From NCBI GenBank assembly GCA_017506865.1, contig JAFCMP010000112.1:806001-870000 (forward strand): a stretch of 64,000 bases of DNA, in the 5' to 3' direction. This document shows, one piece after another, positions 26,201 to 44,938 of this stretch. The position numbers and the translations under genes are program-made. Within the stretch, counting starts at the first letter, position 1, and each line of letters starts with the position of its first letter. The DNA is from Tribonema minus. Lineage: Eukaryota > Sar > Xanthophyceae > Tribonematales > Tribonemataceae. Under the pieces are notes generated by a model that saw only the letters and a program-made list of their open reading frames with translations, made no database searches and was not told where the DNA came from.

Positions 26201-29200
26201 GCGCAGCGCCGCGAGCACTGCGGTTCTGTGGCGGACGTCAGCCAGTGCAGCGTACCGTGTCTGACGCCAGCAGCCGGTGCAGCGTCTACACCACAGCGGC
26301 CTGCTCAGTGCCAGAGAGGAAAGTGGAGTGCGGGGCCGCTGCAGTCGCGCGGCAGCGGCAGCACCAGCACCAGCAACAAACAGGCTGTCGAGAAACGTCG
26401 CGCGAGGCCTGCGGCATCAGCGCGCAGCGTGGCAGCAGCGCGCGCGCGGCCGCGCCGGAGCGGGTGCGACACCGCGGCGCTCGCTGGCCACAACGCAGAC
26501 GCACGAAGTGAGTTGAAGTTCAGCGCTGCAACAGTGTGGAAATTGAGGTTCAGCGCGGCGCCGCTCACCTCGGCGCGGAGCCCGACGCCCCCAGGCTGAA
26601 AGCAGACTGCACGCCGCTTGCGCCGAACGCGGACTGACCAGATGCCGACGCTATCGACGTCATCGACGACGACGACGCCGAGAGGCTGCGGCGCTGCAGG
26701 CCAGTGCCTCCGGCGGCAGATGCCGCTGCCGCCGCCGCCCCCGCCGCCGCCGCCGCCGCCGTCGCAGACTGCTGCTGCTTCTGCGTCGGGCCCAGGACCT
26801 GCGCGCACGCGGGGGGCCACAGCGTCAGCCGGCGGCGCTGCGCGCGCGTGAGGCGCACGCTGTGTAGCCATCGGGCGCGGCACCGTGTGGGAATGGTGCA
26901 TGCGCGCAGCGTGCGTGCGCCAAAACGTCACCGCGCAATCATGCACGCGCGTCATGACGACTGACCGCACAGCGTCGTGCGCCGTGCGCACGCGAGCGCG
27001 TTGCCAAGCGCGAGGACACGGCCGTCCGCACGCGGTACGGACTCCGAGGCGTGACCGACGCACAGCTTTCGCGGCCCTGCATTTGCGGCTCTTTCAAATA
27101 GGCAGCGTAACTTGATAATCATCGTAATGGAATCTTCTGCTGAAGGCTGCACCCTGTGTAGTCATCTGGCATCGCGAACACACCGCAACGAGAGCGCTCT
27201 GTCACGAGTTGCGTCCGCCGCTGCGCCAGGGTCCTGAGAGCACCCACTTCTGAATTGGCTTTGTGCAAGCAGCTGTTGGGCAACGGGATGTAGCGCGCTA
27301 CAGTACCCCAGCCTGTTGCGGCACGCTGCGCTGCTGCACGACCCAACCAGCAGTGTCGCCGAGACTGTGGGGATCCATCAGCGCCGCGCACCTGTATCAC
27401 GACCTCGGTCGCCTCGCTGATGCTGCTGCTCATCAGCAGCCCGTGCTGGTCGATGGCCTGCTGCACGGTGCCCGACGCGATGCTCGCCGCGATGCCCTGC
27501 ACACGCGCGCGCCGCAAACAAGTTATAAGATGACGTACGGTGAGTCAGCGCCCGCCGCACCATACACGGCTGCGACGCCAGGCCTGCGGCTGCTTCAGCA
27601 TGGCCGCAAGGCCGCACGAGGCGCAGTTGCAGCGGCGCGCGCATGGCGCACGGCCGCAGCTGCGCGCGCGGCAACGGCGCCGCAGCCGATGACAGGACTA
27701 CTGCGCGCAGCCCGAGGCGGCGGAGCTGCCGCGCCGCCGCTGTCACGCCGCGAGCGCACGGGACAGGCGCGCGAGCGCTGCAGCTGGAGGACGCCGCATG
27801 CAGACGCCGAGGCAACCCTGGGAGGCACATTACGCGTGCCGCGTCATGCGCACCTTCGGCCAGGCGGGCCTGCCCAGCAGCGCGCGGTCCATCGCCCCCG
27901 CCTCCCACCGCGGGTGCTTCGACGGCCTCGCCGCCTGCCGCGGCGCGAACCGGAGCAAGGGAACGGTCGACAGTGCCGCGTCAGGAGGGGGTGGGCAGGG
28001 GGGGAGACAGGGCAGCGGTGCAGCGGAGCGTGTGTTCTCGGGATGTGTGCTCGCCGAGAGATGTGCTCGCCAATTGCAGCTGGCTGCATGCGCGGCTTTC
28101 CAATCGTGAAGCGGTGCGTGTCCGCGCACGCTGGTGCCTGGCATGGCAGACAAGGCAGGGGATGCACGCGATGTGGTAGAGAGAACCGCGCGCTGCGCGC
28201 CGCCGCTCCCTCGGCTCGGGCAGAACCAGGTGGAGGGCTGCGTGCGTGACCGGACCATGTGGCGGTCAGTTGGCGTCATGGGCATCACAGCCGCGGCTGC
28301 ACTCCTGACGCCCCAGTGCAACTACGGCGAAGCGACGTTGACGGCCGCTGCAGGGGCGCCGCGCCCCCTGCAACAGCTCTTGTTGTCAGGACGATACTGT
28401 CTTTTGCCCTCGAACGCGTGTCATGTATGACGCTCCATACTTCAAATACTTCAATGTTTTTGGAGTTCGCGCGGATGCAACGCACGGCGCACCTGCTCCG
28501 CGTCGAGCCCCCAGCTGGCGCCGTTGCCGCTGCTGCTCGTGTTGCTGCTGTTGCGCCGCTGCTCCAGCAGGCTGTTGCTGCTGCTGCTGCTGCGCGGGCG
28601 GCAGGGGGGGCGATTGGGTGCGGTGCTCAGCAAAGTACGACATCGGCTGGCCGTGCGTGATGCTGCTGCGGTGCGCACACGAGCCGCGGAGCCGTGCGAC
28701 AGCTGCACAAGCCGCTTCCAGCGTTGGCACCTCGACGGGGCGACCTGACAGAGTGAGCGCCATCGCAGATGGTGAGATGTGGCAGCGGAGCACTCGTGCA
28801 GCGACGCCGCGGTGCGCTGCGCATGTCAACGGCGCTTTCTGCTGCTGAGATGCTGCGCACGCCTGCCGCGGTACATGCAGCGGACGGCAAGTACATCGAC
28901 CGCCTGTCGCGTTGTTGCGCGCGCGCGCCGGACTGAGCGCGCAGCTCTGCTGTGCCCGCCGGCTCTGCGGCGCAGGCGCACCTGCTGCTGACGCCGCCGT
29001 TGCGCGGCGACGCGCTCTGCACCAGCGACAGCGACGACGCGCTGCCCGCGGACTGCAGGCTGGCGCTCGACATGAGCAGCTGCGGCGCCGTCGCGGTCGC
29101 CACGCCGCCGCCGCCGCCGCCGCAGTTGCCGCTGAAGCCGCCGCCGCCGCCGCCGCCACCGCCGCCGCTGCCGCCCGCCGCAACCAGCGGCGGCGCCGTT

Positions 29201-30411
29201 CGGTGGTTGCTGATGACGGGGGTGAGGGGGGGGACGCCGCGGCGCGCGGATGTGGGGGTCATGCCGCCGCCCATGCTGTAGTAGGGGTTGCGCGGGGGGC
29301 CGGCGGGGGGCCACATCTGCTGCTGCCTGCGTGGGGGGCGGGGGGGGGGGGGGGGGGGGGGGGCGGGGGGGGGGGCACATGGTGTGGGGCAATGTGCACG
29401 AGTGCTTGCACACCTGCTACAGAGCATGTCGCTGGAGGCATTGACAGCGCTGTTACTGCTGATGGCGCTGGGTGCACGCAATGCCAGAGGGGCGGCTTGT
29501 TGCGCGTTGACTGCTGCTGGCTGGCTGGCATGTTGACAGAGGCGGCCGCACCAGCGCCTCGAAGCTATCGCAAAAGTGCCTGGCCGGCGCAGTGCCAGCG
29601 AGTAATAACAAGGGCGAGGCAGGGCTCGACGCTCACCTTTTGCTGGCCGGGGACTGATGCCAGGGCGACATGGTGGCCGGCCCGTACCTGCACAGCATAG
29701 CAGCAGCGCAGCATCAGGCGCCGCGGGGGCGGTGACGCGCGCACAGGGGGACGCGCACGCGCTCTGCAGCAGCGCTCCACGTCATGCTGGAGCGCCGTGC
29801 GAAGGCGATGCATGCAACCGCGTGGGAAGCGTGCGGCAAGAGCCGAGGCGTCGGGGGAGGCGCCAGGGTCAGCCGAATGAACTGCTTGGCGCAACGTCGT
29901 TGTGGCTGCATACGCGCGCCGCAATGCATACCCCCCCCCCCCGGGCCTGTGCAGCACAGCCACAGCGCTCGACGCGACGCCGTTGAGGCTGCGTGCGTGC
30001 CCCTGGCAGTTTGCTGGTGACACGTTCGCGGTACATGCCCCCATGTCCCCAGTATTCGGTGCAGCAAGGCCACGACGTGAGCCTGCAACGAAACGCGGTT
30101 GAAACTGCACACACACAAGATACCCATTTCATAAGTGAACTTCCATGAACGTCATGAAATACAATGAACTAGCTTCGACACAGATGCGCGCATCGCCCCC
30201 CCCCCCCCCCCTCCCCCCCCCCACAGTACGCTGCGCAGCACGCGCGCGCGTGCGGATACACTCCACGCCCATACATGCAGCACTCTGTGCCCATACGTGC
30301 AGCATTGAGTGCAGCACACACGCACGCACCTGCGGAGCGCTGCCGCATCGCACTTGGGGTCATCGCTGAAGAAGCTGGGCCCGCGCAGGGGGGCGGTGGC
30401 GCCGCGCACGT
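20299..30411 (-). CDS. Disordered Ser/Gly/Gln-rich linker segment upstream of the PP2C domain
   Basis: Exons, all phase-consistent: 30330-30411, 28982-29326, 28493-28589, 27854-27934, 27392-27496, 26569-26798, 25878-26032, 25214-25401, 24572-24763, 23932-24083, 23690-23791, 22810-22945, 21820-22029, 21063-21191 and 20299-20427. They encode about 750 residues, mostly low complexity: GGGGGG and SASS runs, a Gln/His/Pro-rich block near 25.3 kb, and an acidic block near 21.1 kb (SSEDDDTDDEDYDGVEPIDP). Two parts look more conserved: DFLLVPTALYGDGQGN near 24.0 kb, and PPLPEEFPWFVDVTAP just before the phosphatase. The first exon needs two bases to complete an incoming codon and has no ATG, so the reading frame must come from further upstream. 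The nearest coding exon there is the kinase tail. Function is probably flexible linkage or docking; no domain was recognised. Confidence 0.68.
20456..20513. repeat. Degenerate telomere-like TTAGGG repeats
   Basis: Several GTTAGGGTTTGGG-like and AATTAGGGTTT-like units lie in the intron between exons 20827-region and 20427. They resemble interstitial telomeric repeats but are degenerate. Confidence 0.5.
22420..22812. repeat. Intronic tandem repeat, about 125 bp x 3, abutting a splice donor
   Basis: Three degenerate copies share blocks such as GTTCAGGGGC...GCCGCA, GACATGGCCAC and GCATGTACTT.GGAG. The last copy stops at the donor side of exon 22810-22945 (minus strand). The array is intronic. 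Confidence 0.75.
25540..25795. repeat. Intronic tandem duplication, about 125 bp x 2
   Basis: Two copies share GGCATCGTCCA.TCCACGG, TCGCTGGCTCCGCC.CTAGC and GCACAGCCAT. They lie between linker exons 25214-25401 and 25878-26032. Confidence 0.75.
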
Positions 30412-30512
30412 CTGCGATTTTGCGCACGAGCGGGAAGAGGTTGTTTCAGAAGCAGTAACTGTAGGGCCGCAGGGGGGCGGTGGCGCCGCGCACGTCTGCA
30501 ATGGCGCACGAG
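30384..30512. repeat. Duplicated splice acceptor plus exon start
   Basis: The exon start at 30411 with its acceptor is copied about 85 bp upstream in the intron (30470-30512). Both copies contain AGGGGGGCGGTGGCGCCGCG followed by CACGTCTGC and a CGCACGAG block. Only the 30330-30411 copy continues as an open exon. Confidence 0.75.
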
Positions 30513-31407
30513 CCAGGCAGGCCGTTCTGGAAGGCTGTAACTGTAGGTGCAGGGCCGCGCATGCCCTTCATTTAACACCACGGACAGAGTCTTGTCTGTC
30601 TGACTGAGGCAAAGGTGCTTCAAGGTTGTCCATAGAAAGAATGCAATGATGCACACTGTCGCACGTGCGCGCTGTGACACGCCGCATGCCCACGATGAGC
30701 AGGATGGGCCGCCGGTCTTCCTCTCTCTCAAAAGACAATGCAACAAGAGATGACTGCGGCGCAACGCCCAACAGGGATGCAAGCGCATCACGCGCTGTAG
30801 ACCTGCTGCCACGCCGCCTCTGGCCGCCTCTACGATTCGTTCCTCCCGAATCGACGCTGTTAAATATGAGCACCTGAGCAGAGTAGAGTTCGACAAGGCG
30901 AGGCGCCGCAGCAGGGTTCGCGCAGCGTCGTCGCGTCCGGCACGCACCTGAGGTCGCAGCGCCTGTGCTGTTCGTCCTCGTCTGCGCCGCAGATGGTGCA
31001 AAGGACACGCGAGCGGTGAGCGTTAAATCGAGCTCGCCATCAAAGGGGGACGCTGAGATAGCTCATTACCGTTCTTCAGTGTCTTGCTGCTCATGCACGT
31101 CATTGCCGTGCTCAGGGCCAGGGGAGGGGGTGCACCGCCTGCGGCACCCCTGCCAAGCGCAGCAGCTGCGCCGCAAAACACACACCAAAACACCACGCTG
31201 CGTGCAGTCACACATGCACCGCACGATGAGCACGCTCACGCGCCCTCCGAAAGACCATGCTATTCGTAGGAGGCACACATGCATGCACGGACGCATGCTC
31301 AAGCGCTCTTTTGAAAAATCGTGCCGTGTGTACATAGTAACGCAAATGCGCTGCACGGAGCGCGCTCACGCGCCCTCTGCGCGCGTCCACGTCAGCCGCC
31401 CCAGCAC

Positions 31408-37957
<6,550 letters not shown>

Positions 37958-38382
37958 CTGCGGCAGCGGCGGCGGCGACAGCAACAGCGGCGTTGGATCA
38001 AAGCCGTGCAGCGGTACGGTCGGCTTTCGCGTGTACTGAGCAGGTCGTGTAGCAGCGCAGCGCGCGCGGGCGAGTGCGTGCGCCGTCACGTCGCGCGGTG
38101 CGACCGCGGAGCGGGGTCCGCTCAACCGGGCCGGAGTGCGCGCGTTAGCCGCGCGCGCCAGAGGCAATGTGTGTTCTTCAAAAGCAATGACACACCACAC
38201 GCATGCGCGGCGGCTAGGTCGCAGGACGGAGGCTGGTCGCACGACGCGTGGCCGCGCGCGGGGCGCGCGCGCGACGAGCGATGCCAGCAGCGACGACGCA
38301 ACAGCATCGGGTGATCATCGTGGCATACAGCGCGCCGGAAAGCGAACCCGCCGCAGCGCAGCAGCAGCCTGGCGACGCGCAC

Positions 38383-41300
38383 CTTCATGCCGTTCAGTTT
38401 GCCGCGACTGAGACGCGGGGTGTCGATGAAGCTGCGGCGGCGCTCGCCGAGCCCCACGCCCCCGCTGCCATGCCCCCACCCTGAGGGCGATGGGGAGTCC
38501 GCGGGGCTGTTGCCGGACCCGCCGCTAAAGCTCCTGCGCGCGTTGGGGGGGGGGGAAGGGGGAGGGGGCCGGAGCTGAGCACTGCAGCAATCAAGGCTAC
38601 GAACACCTCTTGTTGAACGTGACGGGGCTGTTGCCGGACTGCCGCTCGAGCTCCTGCGCGGGGGGGAGCGGGGGGGGGGGGGCGCGCGCCGGGGCTGAGC
38701 GCTGCAGCGATGAAGGCAATGTACGTCTCTCGTCGACAGTGAGATGGTCTGCGATCGCGCTGCCCCGACGCTCTCGATTTCCTTCATCTCGACACTCTCG
38801 TGAGGGAGTCCTCTCGAACGCGGCTGCTGGAGCGCGGCGGCCGCCGCGTCCGACTCCCCGCGCTGCTGCCGCTGCTGCGCGCTTACAATGGACGCCGTGC
38901 CGCGAAGCCGCAAGCGCTATGCATTCCCGCGAGCGCGCGCGCCCGCAGCGCCGTCGAACGACGCGGCCGAGCGCTGCTGCTCGCGCACCCCTACACGCAC
39001 ACATACCCACCTCCTGAAGCCGCCGTGGGCGGACTCCGCCGCGTCATCCGCTGCCGCCGCCGCCGCCGCCTGCGCCTGCTCGAGGCGCGCGCGGTCGTAC
39101 TCGCCCATCTGGCGCAGCTCGCGGCGCTCGCGGATGTCGCAGCGCTGGTACGCGACCGTGTCGAGCGCCGCCTGGAAGGCCTTCTCCGAGAGGAGGCAGC
39201 GGAAGTCCTGCAGGCGGGGCGGGGGGGGGGGGGAGGGACGCGATGGCATGTGAGGTTCAAGTGTAGCCGAGGGGGGCAAACGGGGGAGGGCGGGGGGGGG
39301 CAGGCCAGACCGGTGCTTGCTGGTATGCAGCTGGGTGTCGCTGGACGGCGGCATGACGTTGACAGCCAGGACTCTGGCCAGGAGGGCGCGAGCGTGCGCG
39401 TTGCATCCAAGCCGCTGCAGCAGCGCGGAGGCATCCTGCCCTTCCTGCCGTCAGGACACACACCGCCTCACGCGGCGACCCGGTGCTGCGCGGTGCGCAC
39501 GCGGCTACGCGGCAATGGGGCGGGGTCTCACCTCCTTGCCGATGAGCATGCACGTCACCGGCGTGACGGCGCGGACGGACGCATTGCGCGGCTCGTCGAA
39601 GATGAGCGCAAGCTCCCCAAAGATGTGGCCCTCGTACATCTGGACGAGAACCTGCGCGTGCGTAGAGTGGGATGGGGGCGCGGGGGGGGGGGGGGGGGGA
39701 CGGTATGAGCGGCAGAGGGTCAGCATCCGGATGCATCCCAAGGCACGGTAGCACGGCGATCGGTGTCGTAACTTCAGGTCCCGGAGAGAAATCGCACCAA
39801 TGTTCACGAAGGGGGCATCAACTGCTCCGAACGCAGACCACGCCGCGCGCTCTGCCACCAGTGTAGGAACCACTTCCTCACGATCGGTCGAACGAGGGCG
39901 CAGCAGGCGCGGTTCACGTGCGACGGAGACGACAACAAAAAGGCAGCCGGAGCGACTGTCGCGAGCAGGTAGGCGGCGCGCGTCGGACGCTGAACAGCAC
40001 GGCTGTCCACCTGCGCCCGCACACGAGCACGCCTGTACTTTCCCACATCCCTATAGATACATACATACCTTGGGGGTGATGAGCCCGTCTTCGTCGGGCG
40101 TCTCGTCGACCACCTCCACGCTGCCCTTGGTGATCATGTAGAACGCGTCCCCTTGCTGCGGCGGCGGCGGCAGCAGCGGCGGCAGCGCGGCACGCAGCAG
40201 GCGCGTCAAAATTGAGAGCGTGAGACATGCGGCAGCACGTCACACACAAGGCGCGTGAACAGAGTGTGAGGCATGCGACAGCCCGTCGTGCACAAGGCGC
40301 GGCAATGGAGTGTGACCCGCGAGACGGCGCAGCGCGCTCGTGCAGGAGGGAGAGCGCTGCCGCGGGGCGTCGACGGGTGCGTCCCGCCCTCGCCAGCAGA
40401 GCAGGTCCACGTGTGCGTGGAGCTACGCCCGATAAAAAAGAAATGGCCTGCACGCAGCGTGCGGTGCGATGGCGCATCCGGCCTGGACGCGGCGTGCGAC
40501 GCGTCTTCTAACCAAAGGCTGAAAATACCGAAGGATTCTTGCTACCAAGGGTTACCAGAAGCTTCATCAGTCTCGTCGGCGGAGCAGGTCCGTGCGTGCG
40601 TGCGTGCGGGCAACCCCTGACCAGAGCAGTCGGCGCAGGCCCCGAGCAGCACGCATCGCGACGCTGTACCCCCTCGTAGCTGCGGCACTACCGCATGCTA
40701 CCCATCGTGCAGCGTGCGATGGCGATGCAGTGCAGCGTCCGCCGCTCGCTGGCGTACAGGCAGCGGCGCTCCGCACCGCGTGACGCGGAGCACAAGCCAG
40801 CATGGCAAAGGATGGCCCGCTTGTGCCAGCATGGCAAAGGATGGCCCGCGCCCGCCGTGCACCGCATCACAACACTGGCCGCGACGCGCCGCCAGTGATG
40901 TCGAGCGTGAGAACAGAAGCGCGCTTGTCTGCCGCAGTGTCATGATGATATTCAAAAGCGTCAGGGAGCACGCGCCGTCAGTGACGTCGCGTGCGTGCAC
41001 AGCGAGCAGCGCGCTGCTCTGTCATCGCGTCGCGTCGACAGAAGCATCGCGGAGCACTGACCTCGCCCTGGCGTATGATGTAGGCGTCCGGCTCGAACTC
41101 TACCGGGTGTAGCATGCGCTGCATGGCCACAACCGTCGCGGCCGGCAGTATCTTCAGCATCGGCACCTGAAACACACAAGCAGAGAGCGCGCCGCAGCGG
41201 CGGGACGGAGGGCGTTAACAACGGTTGGCGACGCATGCATATGTTAAGGATGTGAGATTGATGACGGCTACGCTTGGTCGGCGGCAGCAGCGCCTTGCAA

Positions 41301-43825
41301 TTGAGCCGCGGGCTGTGTGCATGGCCACAAGCGTACTTCTAGTTTGATTTTGGGGAGCCTTTTGTGTAGGAATATCAAGAGACCCTTCCACAAATCAAGG
41401 CAGGCTCCCCCAGCACACACCTTAGTCTGAACAAGGCCAAACAACATCCACTGCAGTCAGACGACATCGCAGGTGCACCGTCCCCCTGGGCGCTGGCCTG
41501 TTGGCACAAAAACGTGCCTCGGTGGCTGAACACACATGAAGCCTGCACGGCTGGTGGTGTAGGGATAGGGCTAGGGCTGACCGTGAGCGCGGCTGTGCTG
41601 CTGAGAGCTCGCCAAAGAAAAGTGCGTGCTGATACAATCTTCGGACGCGCATGGAACCGGGATGCGATGCAGACGGAGTCGGGCACTAACGAGGCGGCTA
41701 CTGCTAATCTTGCTGCAGCGTTGTCAAAACAAGATTGCGCAGGAGGCGCCGGCGCCTGCTGCGTGCTGCCGTGCGCACCGCTCTCCCGCAGCGGCAGTTG
41801 GGTTGCCGCGCTTGCGATAGAGCCGCGGTATTCAAATCGATGACGACAGCAGCGCGCCGCCGCAGCGCAGCAGTGCTCTGACGGCCGTGGCGCACGTGAA
41901 CGGTCTGCATTCCGGCGCACCGTCGCCGTGATCGCACATCAGCGCTCAACCAACAAGAAATTGCGTGCATGGTCCATTCTTGCCGGCTCCGTCAACAGCA
42001 GGTACGTGCGGAAGGCCTCGCAACAGCGCTCTACCAACACCTGAGTAAGCACGATCACGCATTGCGTTTGAAGCTCGCCTCCGTCATGAGCAGGTACGTG
42101 CGGAACGCGCCCCAGCTGTCAAAGTCGGCGGCGCCGACGGACACGGCGTCCACGGCAGCCGACGCAGCGTGGACCGAGTGCGCAAAAGGCATTGCATCAG
42201 CGTTCGACCAACACCCAAATGAGCACTACCACGCATCGAGGTAAAAGCAGAGGACGCTTGCCTCCGTCATGAGCAGGTACGTGCGGAACGCGCCCCAGCT
42301 GTCAAAGTCGGCGGCGCCGACGGACACGACGTCGACGGCGGCGGACGCCGCGTGGACCGAGTGCGCGCACGTGCGTGCGCGCGCCGCGCCGCCCGTGCCG
42401 TCCCGGTACACGAGCGCACGCTCGCCAAAGTACTGGCCGACGCCGAGGTGGCCGACCTGCAGCGGGCGCGCGGCGTAAGGGGCGTAACCGAGAGTGAGCA
42501 TGGATGCGCGGGGTGGTGGTGGAGACTGGCGTTTGCTCGTTGAGAGCGCTGGGGAGCGAGCGAAGGCGCCGTGCGCCGCGCCGTGGCGGCGCGGTGAACA
42601 GGGGTATTTGAGGGTTTGTGGGCGTGCAAACGAACGTCTGCAGCTGCGCCAGCGCAGACGCCGCCGCAGCGCCTGACACCTGCCATCGCCGCAGTTACCC
42701 AAACACACCCTCACGCATGCGCACGCGCGCGCATCAGCGGCGTCCATACACAGCAGCAGCAATTGCGCAAAGCGAGACGGCCTTCACCTGGCGCGGCTCC
42801 GCGTTGCCCGCATCGCGGCGCGCGAGCACCACCACGCGGCAAGCGGCGCCCAAACACAGCAGCAGCAGCAGCAGTTACACACAGCAGCAGCAGTTACGCA
42901 AAGCGAAACCGCCGTCGCGCCTCACCTCGCGCGGCTCCGCGTCGCCCTCGTCGCGGCGCGTGAGCACCACCTCCGGCGCGTCCTCGCCGGGCGACGCCGC
43001 GCCGCGCGGCGGGCCGACCACGACGTAGAAGCGGTCCGCGCGCTCGCCCTGCCGCATGATGCTCTCGCCGCGGCGGTACCTGCGGTGCGGCGGAGGGGCG
43101 GCGGCGCTCGAACTTCAAGTCATGCAGAGGGTGGCGCGCGCGGCAGCAGCGCGCGTCCGGCAGCCACGCGCTTTGGCAGTGAATCTGTAGTGCAAGCGGG
43201 AGGGTGCAGGTAGGTAGCGGCACCGGCGCCGCGCAACACAATAGGTGGCCGAGGCCTAGCATCGAAACGTCATGATACTGATGCCTTCAGGGGCGGCGTT
43301 GCGTCACATGGCGCGCCGTGTCGTACGCATGCTTCCGGCCCTCGCAGAGAGCGACGCTCGACGCGCACATAGCAGCAGTGCACGTGTGGCAGGCGGCGGC
43401 GCCACTGCGTTTCGGCAGTGACTCCGCATCGCAAGCGGGGGAGGGGGTAGGAAGGTAGCGGCAGCGGCGCCGCGTCACACGGCGCGATGTTGTGTGCCGG
43501 CTCACGCACGCATTCAGCCGCCGCTGCAAAGAGCGGCGCAGGCGCGCGGGCGGCAACAGTGCGGGCGGCAGCGCACGCGCGGCAGGCAGCGGCGCCGCCG
43601 CACTTCGGCAGCGCCTCTGCATCGCAAGCGGGGGAGGGGGCAAGAGGCAGGCAGGTAGCGGCGCACGCACCTGGCGTGCACGAGCTGGTGCAGGAGGACC
43701 ACCTGCTCCGCCAGCGGCAGGCGCGCGAGGTGCAGGGCCTCGACGCCGAGCAGCACGGCGCGCACCGCGGCGCTGCTCAGCAGGAACTGCCTGTCGGCGG
43801 GCGGCAGCTGCTGCAGCTCCGCCTC
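38383..43825 (-). CDS. Tandem cyclic-nucleotide-binding domains (CNB-A and CNB-B)
   Basis: Exons 43671-43825, 43079-42926, 42262-42456, 41062-41166, 40069-40155, 39532-39651, 39011-39207 and 38383-38533 are phase-consistent and run straight into the kinase exon at 37957. CNB-A has [20 protein letters not shown] and [12 protein letters not shown], with a long insertion between strands and an atypical phosphate-binding cassette (ARARTCAHS). CNB-B has [38 protein letters not shown] and a near-canonical cassette [18 protein letters not shown]. The cassette Arg is kept while the usual second Ala is Asn. CNB-B is therefore the better candidate for real cAMP/cGMP binding. The arrangement is that of PKG/PKA regulatory modules, which suggests nucleotide control of the adjoining kinase. 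The last exon is a Ser/Gly linker ([20 protein letters not shown]). Exon 42262-42456 ends at a GC donor. Confidence 0.9.
38500..38720. repeat. Tandem duplication of an exon start plus its acceptor, about 110 bp x 2
   Basis: The block GGGGCTGTTGCCGGAC...GAGCTCCTGCGCG followed by a G-rich stretch and GGGGCTGAGC occurs twice. One copy covers the start of exon 38383-38533 and its acceptor; the other lies upstream in the intron. Confidence 0.75.
40232..40340. repeat. Short intronic repeat, about 45 bp x 2-3
   Basis: Units with GCGGCAGC.CGTC.CACAAGGCGCG and AGTGTGA recur in the intron between CNB-B exons. Confidence 0.55.
40793..40850. repeat. Perfect direct duplication of about 27 bp
   Basis: The string GCCAGCATGGCAAAGGATGG with flanking CCCGC appears twice in immediate succession in the intron between exons 40155 and 41062. 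Confidence 0.85.
41983..42462. repeat. Tandem copies of a CNB-A exon end and its splice donor
   Basis: The 3' part of exon 42262-42456 is copied at about 42080-42180 with few differences, including its GAG|GC donor. A shorter third copy with an internal deletion lies at about 41983-42030. Each copy keeps the [15 protein letters not shown] end or a variant. The period is about 182 bp between the first two. Confidence 0.82.
42783..42985. repeat. Duplicated exon-intron junction of a CNB-A exon
   Basis: The stretch GCGCGGCTCCGCGT.GCCC..TCGCGGCGCG.GAGCACCACC at the end of exon 42926-43079, with the adjoining CAG-rich intron start, is repeated in degenerate form at 42783-42842. Confidence 0.7.
43130..43675. 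repeat. Intronic tandem repeat, about 220 bp x 3, ending at a donor
   Basis: Three copies share TTTCGGCAGTG/CTTCGGCAGCG, GCATCGCAAGCGGGGGAGGG and AGGTAGCGGC. The last copy runs into the donor of exon 43671-43825. Confidence 0.75.
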
Positions 43826-44938
43826 CTGCGCGTCAGAGGGAGCGAGGGAGCGGGGGGCGCGCGTCGGCACTCACGTGTGTGCAGCATCGGATCGGCTTGC
43901 GAGGTCAGCTCGCAGCGCAAATGACAATGGCAGCGCCGCCACACTGGACGGAGGCGGTGCCACAGCAGAAGCTGGGTATGCATGCATGGGAGCTGCCGGT
44001 CGCGCCTGAGATATGTACCTACCCCATTGGAGTGCGGCGCGCGCGCCTTAGCCAGCGCTAAGGTTGTACACTCTCAGCGAGAGGCCATGCACCAAGCGCG
44101 GGCAGAATAGCAGCCGCCACGCCAGCGGTCCCTGCGAAACTTTACACACTACATACAAACATGAAGTATATAGTCTGCTGACTGCAGCACATCAGCGTTC
44201 CCGGGTGCATGCGCGCGGACACAGCGCTCAGCGGTCGCTGCGCTGGCCGACGGCGGACCGCGACAATCTGTTCTGCGGAGGCCTGCCCATGGCAAGGCAT
44301 GAGAGGCAGGACGCCCACCCCCAGGCATCCGGCATCAGAACTCCAGTGCTCATTCAAGCACCGTCACAGCACGGTGCGCGTTGTGAAATGAAACTGGGGT
44401 AGAAGCTACGCGCCTGTGTCACATAGACCACCCATGCAACATGACGCAGTGCGGCCGTCCCGCTTGACACTTCTGGCTTGCGCTGCCGCATGGGCTGCAG
44501 CGTCACGATCAGCAGCGCCGGCAGCGATGCGGCATGGCTGTCACGGCCACGGCGCCGTTCCGATCCAAAGTTCACAATGGTGACAGTTGAACTTCAAGTG
44601 ACTGCACCTACGCAGGGACGCCGCTGCAGTCGCTTTTCCACATGCATCGCTGCCTCCGCGTCTTAACGTCTGTCTCGTAGGTGTCCCCAGAATCGCACAC
44701 CAGCGCTTCGAACTGCGAACCGGCGTTCAAAAGTGCGAAGTTTTTGCGAGGAGTCTGGGAGACGCAGCAGCGTGTGCAGCACTCCTTGCATGGCACCGAC
44801 CAGCAAGGACAGGCACACGGCTGCAGCAGAGTACCAGCTGGTAGGCTAGCAGAGAAGAATCAAATCAGCGCGAGAGGTCGGGGCTGCGTCAACGCAAGGC
44901 AGCAACGTCAACTCCGTGGCAGCGATCAGCTGGCTCAC

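Noticed and set aside
28493..28640. Alternative Gln-rich frame (AQQQQQQ...HEQQRQRRQ) for the exon near 28.5 kb
   Set aside because: The Ser/Asn frame (SLLEQRRNSSNTSSSG) matches incoming phase 2 and outgoing phase 0, whereas the Gln frame does not.
44686..44760. Possible extra exon (TPRKNFALLNAGSQFEAL) near 44.7 kb
   Set aside because: It has a phase 0 acceptor and a weak donor, but no conservation evidence, and the flanking exons join without it; kept only as a possibility.
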